From CAYMCO01 sp964388955 (GTDB lineage Bacteria > Chloroflexota > Anaerolineae > Anaerolineales > E44-bin32), in NCBI GenBank assembly GCA_964388955.1, contig CAYMCO010000001.1:186001-250000 (forward strand): 64,000 nt of DNA. Reading direction: 5' to 3'. The translations under genes were made by a program, and so were the position numbers. Positions 61,099 through 64,000 of this stretch are shown here, one piece after another. Each line of letters begins with the position of its first letter. The stretch's first letter is position 1. The notes under the pieces were generated by a model. The model worked only from the letters and a program-made list of their open reading frames with translations. It did not search any database and had not been told where the DNA came from.

Positions 61099-62688
61099 AT
61101 GAATAAGGCCAGCCTGTTCCTCCTGATCGCCATCGTCATCGATTTCGCCCTGCCTTCGAGCGCCGCGGCCCAGGAGGAGCCGCCAAAGCGCGAGCAGACC
61201 GTCTGGGAGGATTACACCGAGTACACATGGCTTATGGTCTCCTTCTCCACAAACCGCACCCTGTGCGAGCTCTACACCGACCATGCCGGAACCCCTACAG
61301 CGAACGAGATCTACTACGGGTGCGAGCAGCGGTTCTACGAGCGCTGGGAAAACACGCCTGCCTGCGAGCCGAAGCCCAACTCCGGGGCGATCGATCACTG
61401 CCGGGGCGTTTACCTGTACCTTGCCGGCACGCAACCCCGCAGCCGCGAGGTCACTGTGCGCCTCCCCGAGCCATACATCGAGCTTGAACTCTATGGCTGC
61501 ACATACGAGCAGGAGGCGTATTTATGCAGCGACTTGCCCTACCTTCTGTTCAGGGGCCATGAGCCAGTCGAGGGAGAGCGCATCGAGTCCATCGAGGGCA
61601 CCTATCTGGGCCAGGGTTTCGATTGCCCCGGCGCGGAATGCCTGCTGCCGCTGCAGCCCACCACGCTGGAAGGCACCGAGGTCGAGTTCTGGGCCCTCTC
61701 CAGCTTCGGCGATCGATCCCCCGAATACACCGCTCGGCTGCGCCTGGTTTACGGGCAGCGCGGCCCTGCCTGGCAGGCGGAGGTGCTGAGCCCACAGTGG
61801 CGAGGGGAGTTTCAATCCGCCTGCGCCCAAAGTTGGGAGGTTTTTCCCCCTGCCTACCCGCCTGCAGGTTGGATGGATACACCCGAGGATCCGGCTTCGC
61901 TCGCTACAGAGGAACCCTACGCCTATCTGGCCGGGCGGCTGATCGATTGGGCCCTGGTGGACGCATCCGCCTGCCCCGGGGGCGGCCTGCTGGAGAACGG
62001 CTATGCGGATTCCTGCGGCCTGCAGATCGCCCGCCATGAGGCCAACCGGTGGCAGAACCAGTTTGATGCGCGAATCCTGCAAGTGGCCGAAGAGCGCAAG
62101 ATTCCCGCCCAACTGCTGAAGAACCTCTTCGCCCAGGAAACCCAGTTCTGGCCTGGATATCACGAGGAGTACAGCGAGTATGGATTGGGACAATTCACAG
62201 ATTTGGGCGCCGATTTCTTGCTCTTCTGGAATCCGGGTTTCTACTCCAGGCTTTGTCCCACCGTGTTGCGATCAGACGTCTGCAGTCTGGGCTACCCACA
62301 TCTCGAGGAAGAGCACCAGGAGATGCTGCGGGCTCAAGTGCTAAAAGAAGTGAACATGGAGTGCGAGGACTGCACCATCGGATACATGGTCACGCGAGCT
62401 GAGGACAGCGTGGGCACCTTCGCGGACGCGCTTGTCGCCAGTTGCGGGCAGACGGGGCAGACGGTATACAACGCCACTTTCCAGCAGCCGATGGAGGTGG
62501 CCGGCTTCAAGGACTTATGGTACTTCACTCTGGCCAATTACAACGCCGGGGCGAACTGCTTGTACGATGCCATCCGGGACACTCGCCGCTGGCGCGAACC
62601 CGTCGACTGGGAGCACGTCTCCCAGCGTCTGCCGGAGGGGTGCGAATCCGCGCTGGACTACGTGAGCAGGTTGACGCGGGAGCGATGA
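61099..62688 (+). CDS. secreted cysteine-rich lytic transglycosylase-like protein
   Basis: The 529-residue secreted protein has a signal peptide (about residues 1-24, ending AAAQ). A cysteine-rich N-terminal half (about 40-330) carries paired Cys at 56, 75, 88, 98 and further on. A C-terminal lysozyme-like domain has the Slt/MltE-type pattern: catalytic Glu in LFAQETQFWPG, then EYGLGQFT, and LANYNAGANCL. The pattern E...GLxQ...YNAG fits GH23. It should cleave peptidoglycan at the cell surface. The gene precedes the TasA-like gene, with 375 bases between. Disulfides in the N-terminal half would depend on oxidation/isomerisation systems such as CcdA-linked ones. Confidence 0.82.
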   Translation: MNKASLFLLIAIVIDFALPSSAAAQEEPPKREQTVWEDYTEYTWLMVSFSTNRTLCELYTDHAGTPTANEIYYGCEQRFYERWENTPACEPKPNSGAIDHCRGVYLYLAGTQPRSREVTVRLPEPYIELELYGCTYEQEAYLCSDLPYLLFRGHEPVEGERIESIEGTYLGQGFDCPGAECLLPLQPTTLEGTEVEFWALSSFGDRSPEYTARLRLVYGQRGPAWQAEVLSPQWRGEFQSACAQSWEVFPPAYPPAGWMDTPEDPASLATEEPYAYLAGRLIDWALVDASACPGGGLLENGYADSCGLQIARHEANRWQNQFDARILQVAEERKIPAQLLKNLFAQETQFWPGYHEEYSEYGLGQFTDLGADFLLFWNPGFYSRLCPTVLRSDVCSLGYPHLEEEHQEMLRAQVLKEVNMECEDCTIGYMVTRAEDSVGTFADALVASCGQTGQTVYNATFQQPMEVAGFKDLWYFTLANYNAGANCLYDAIRDTRRWREPVDWEHVSQRLPEGCESALDYVSRLTRER

Positions 62689-62693
62689 CAGAT

Positions 62694-62723
62694 TTGACAA
62701 AGCCCCAACTTCTGTGCTAGATT
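62694..62723 (+). promoter_or_regulatory. strong promoter of the TasA/SipW-type gene
   Basis: Consensus TTGACA at 62694-62699, an 18-base spacer and TAGATT at 62718-62723 with an upstream TGC. The start point is near 62730, giving a leader of about 334 bases. Confidence 0.7.
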
Positions 62724-63063
62724 GGTGGCACAATCAAGCTTGACATCTGTGGAGGCGTAGAGCCGAGGATCAGGTCTGGTCGCTTGCCCGATCTGGGGGA
62801 GATCTTCGGGGAGCCAGTAGCGAAACCGGCCACTTATGGCCGGTTTGATTCATTAATAGACATGCCCCCGGCCGGCTGCCACCGACCGAGGGCGGGCACA
62901 CAGGGATGGGGATGCATCCACTGCGCACGGTTTCAGTATATCACATCGGCGATGGTTCATCCCTCCCTGTGCAAGAAAGGAGGTCATAGACAAATACCGC
63001 TTTCTCGATTCTGCGCGTTCTGAGCCACAGAATGGAGGACTTTCGGTCCAGGGAGGACGAACC
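62724..63063 (+). other. long structured 5' leader of the TasA-type gene
   Basis: The leader contains a perfect 9-bp hairpin (62823-62831 with 62838-62846, 6-base loop) not followed by U's. It also contains a long-range stem of about 14 pairs (62899-62914 with 62958-62971, two bulges). An AAGGAGGT at 62978-62985 has no start codon within reach. The gene's own GGGAGG lies at 63050-63055. No known riboswitch consensus was recognised. Confidence 0.55.
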
Positions 63064-64000
63064 ATGTTCAGAAAGATCCTGTACAGTCTGCTGATCATTG
63101 GCGCCGTGCTGCTGGCCTTCGGCGCCATCACCTATGCCATATTCAGCGACAACGTTGCCTCGGACGATCAGGTGTTCTCGGCCGGCACCGTCGATCTCAA
63201 GGTCGACGGTGAGGATGATTTCTTCGACACAAGTCTAGATATGGAGGACATGGAGCCTGGCGACAATAAGAGCCAGGATGTCTCCGTGACAAATGCCGGC
63301 TCGCTCTCGGTCAACCTGTGGAATTGGATCTATACCTGGGGTGACCTCTTTAACTGCGACCCCAATCCGGCGGCCAATATGCTCGTCGAAAAGGCACTGA
63401 AAAACGATAGCGACTCGAATCCAGAGTATCTGGAGCCCGGAGGCACGGAGGTATATACACTCACCGCCCGCCTTCCGCTGGCTGCGGGAAATCTCTGCCA
63501 GGGGAAGACCGGCACCATGCGCATGTTCTTCCACGCGGTGCAGGAAAGCAATCTCGAAGGTTGGGAGTGCGTCAAACTGCTCTACAAAGAGGGCCCCCTT
63601 TGGATCCCGGATCCCACGCACACCAATGACCCGCTCACCCTACCGGCGCATGGGAACAAGTGCTATCAGGGCAGCCCGTCGGATGGGTCAGCGGAGTTCG
63701 TCATCAACGGCTACAACTTGACACCCAACATGCCGCTGCAGATTATGCTCAACGGCCCCGGCGGCTGCACCCATGACGATATGCTCATCGCGGGCGACTT
63801 TAACCTGGACGGGACCAGCGAGGATTTCGACGCCTACTACCGCGGCTTCTGGACGGGCAGCGCGATGTCCACTACGTGCTCCGGGACCGGCGAGGGGGTA
63901 TACGCCATCGCCTACGGCGGTTCCTACGGCTCCAGCCCCGATCCGACGGCGAAGACAGACGGTGCGGGCAACTTCAGCGGGCAATGGACGGCGAACTTCG
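63064..64000 (+). CDS. TasA/SipW-type surface or fibre protein (5' part, truncated by window)
   Basis: The frame is open for 312 residues to the window edge. The N-terminus is a signal/membrane segment (ILYSLLIIGAVLLAFG) followed by TYAIFSDNVASDDQVFSAGTVDLKVDG. This is the conserved start of TasA/camelysin-like proteins processed by SipW-type signal peptidases. It continues as a jelly-roll-like domain with paired Cys (for example CDPNPA, NLCQGK, EGWECVK, HGNKCYQG). Homologous proteins form biofilm fibres or act as secreted proteases or antimicrobials. It has its own consensus promoter and long leader. No SipW-type signal peptidase gene is in view. Confidence 0.82.
   Translation, partial: MFRKILYSLLIIGAVLLAFGAITYAIFSDNVASDDQVFSAGTVDLKVDGEDDFFDTSLDMEDMEPGDNKSQDVSVTNAGSLSVNLWNWIYTWGDLFNCDPNPAANMLVEKALKNDSDSNPEYLEPGGTEVYTLTARLPLAAGNLCQGKTGTMRMFFHAVQESNLEGWECVKLLYKEGPLWIPDPTHTNDPLTLPAHGNKCYQGSPSDGSAEFVINGYNLTPNMPLQIMLNGPGGCTHDDMLIAGDFNLDGTSEDFDAYYRGFWTGSAMSTTCSGTGEGVYAIAYGGSYGSSPDPTAKTDGAGNFSGQWTANF

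Noticed and set aside
62784..63023. Small ORF of 79 codons in the TasA-gene leader
   Set aside because: It spans the leader hairpins, has no ribosome site and an unusual composition.
62724..63063. c-di-GMP-I or cobalamin riboswitch
   Set aside because: A GTAGC-containing stretch near 62817 looked similar, but the core GGGACGCAAAGC of c-di-GMP-I and the B12-box are absent.
1..64000. CRISPR array, rRNA operon, prophage or intact insertion sequence
   Set aside because: No regularly spaced repeats, no rRNA sequence, no integrase, capsid or transposase genes were found on either strand.

Overview
The window is GC-rich bacterial chromosome, about 60% GC by eye, with one 10-N scaffold gap at 18151-18160. 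The gap and the absence of rRNA suggest a draft or metagenome-assembled genome. Gene content points to Chloroflexota, probably an Anaerolineae-like lineage. The pointers are a mevalonate decarboxylase, a topoisomerase I with an N-terminal DUF5679-like zinc ribbon, a GldA/GldFG/DUF4340-type ABC module, SipW/TasA-like and threonine/proline-rich lipoproteins, and no visible outer-membrane genes. This placement is inference from family content only.

Layout. 1-2948 (minus): three membrane genes of a diverged complex-I/antiporter-like cluster. 2959-4681: hisS behind a likely attenuator, then a separately promoted tRNA-His with terminator. 4818-6989: a permease split over two genes, then a diphosphomevalonate decarboxylase-like gene. 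7064-11516: rseP, a HEAT-repeat gene, an AEC transporter, a secreted gluzincin peptidase and acylphosphatase. 11560-18020: radC, a zinc-ribbon membrane protein, enolase, a cysteine desulfurase-mnmA pair, two small membrane proteins and YtxH. 18298-24108 (minus): SCP2, GMC oxidoreductase, aldehyde:ferredoxin oxidoreductase and NAD(P)HX repair. 24665-33807: dgt-greA, an unknown membrane gene, a topA-manC-dprA run and thiI. 34185-39014: a class III aminotransferase, zwf, pgl and a GNAT. 39426-45947: ccdA, a phosphoesterase, tyrosine phenol-lyase, a FAD amine oxidase, a B12/MetH-activation-like protein and a YhhQ-type transporter. 46339-58932: lipoproteins, a 1399-residue subtilase, HtrA and the Gld-like ABC module. 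59750-64000: an SbcD-like phosphoesterase, a cysteine-rich lytic transglycosylase-like protein and a truncated TasA/SipW-type protein behind a long leader.

How genes fit together. Sulfur transfer to tRNA is represented by a cysteine desulfurase, MnmA and ThiI. Carbon metabolism is represented by enolase, zwf and pgl. Two metabolic cassettes stand out. One is a lipid/alcohol oxidation operon (SCP2-GMC-AOR-NnrDE). The other is an aromatic-amino-acid/amine cassette built on a PLP lyase that carries tyrosine phenol-lyase rather than tryptophanase residues. Envelope proteolysis and surface display (RseP, HtrA, subtilase, lytic transglycosylase, TasA-like protein) fill the right third.

Regulation visible in sequence. 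Several promoters have an extended -10 of the form TGnTATAAT. At three genes the -10 lies only 7-9 bases before the ATG, which implies leaderless mRNAs. hisS, the subtilase and the TasA-like gene instead have long leaders with mini-ORFs, hairpins or an unused Shine-Dalgarno sequence. Long intergenic gaps hold GC-rich hairpin repeats that recur in the window.
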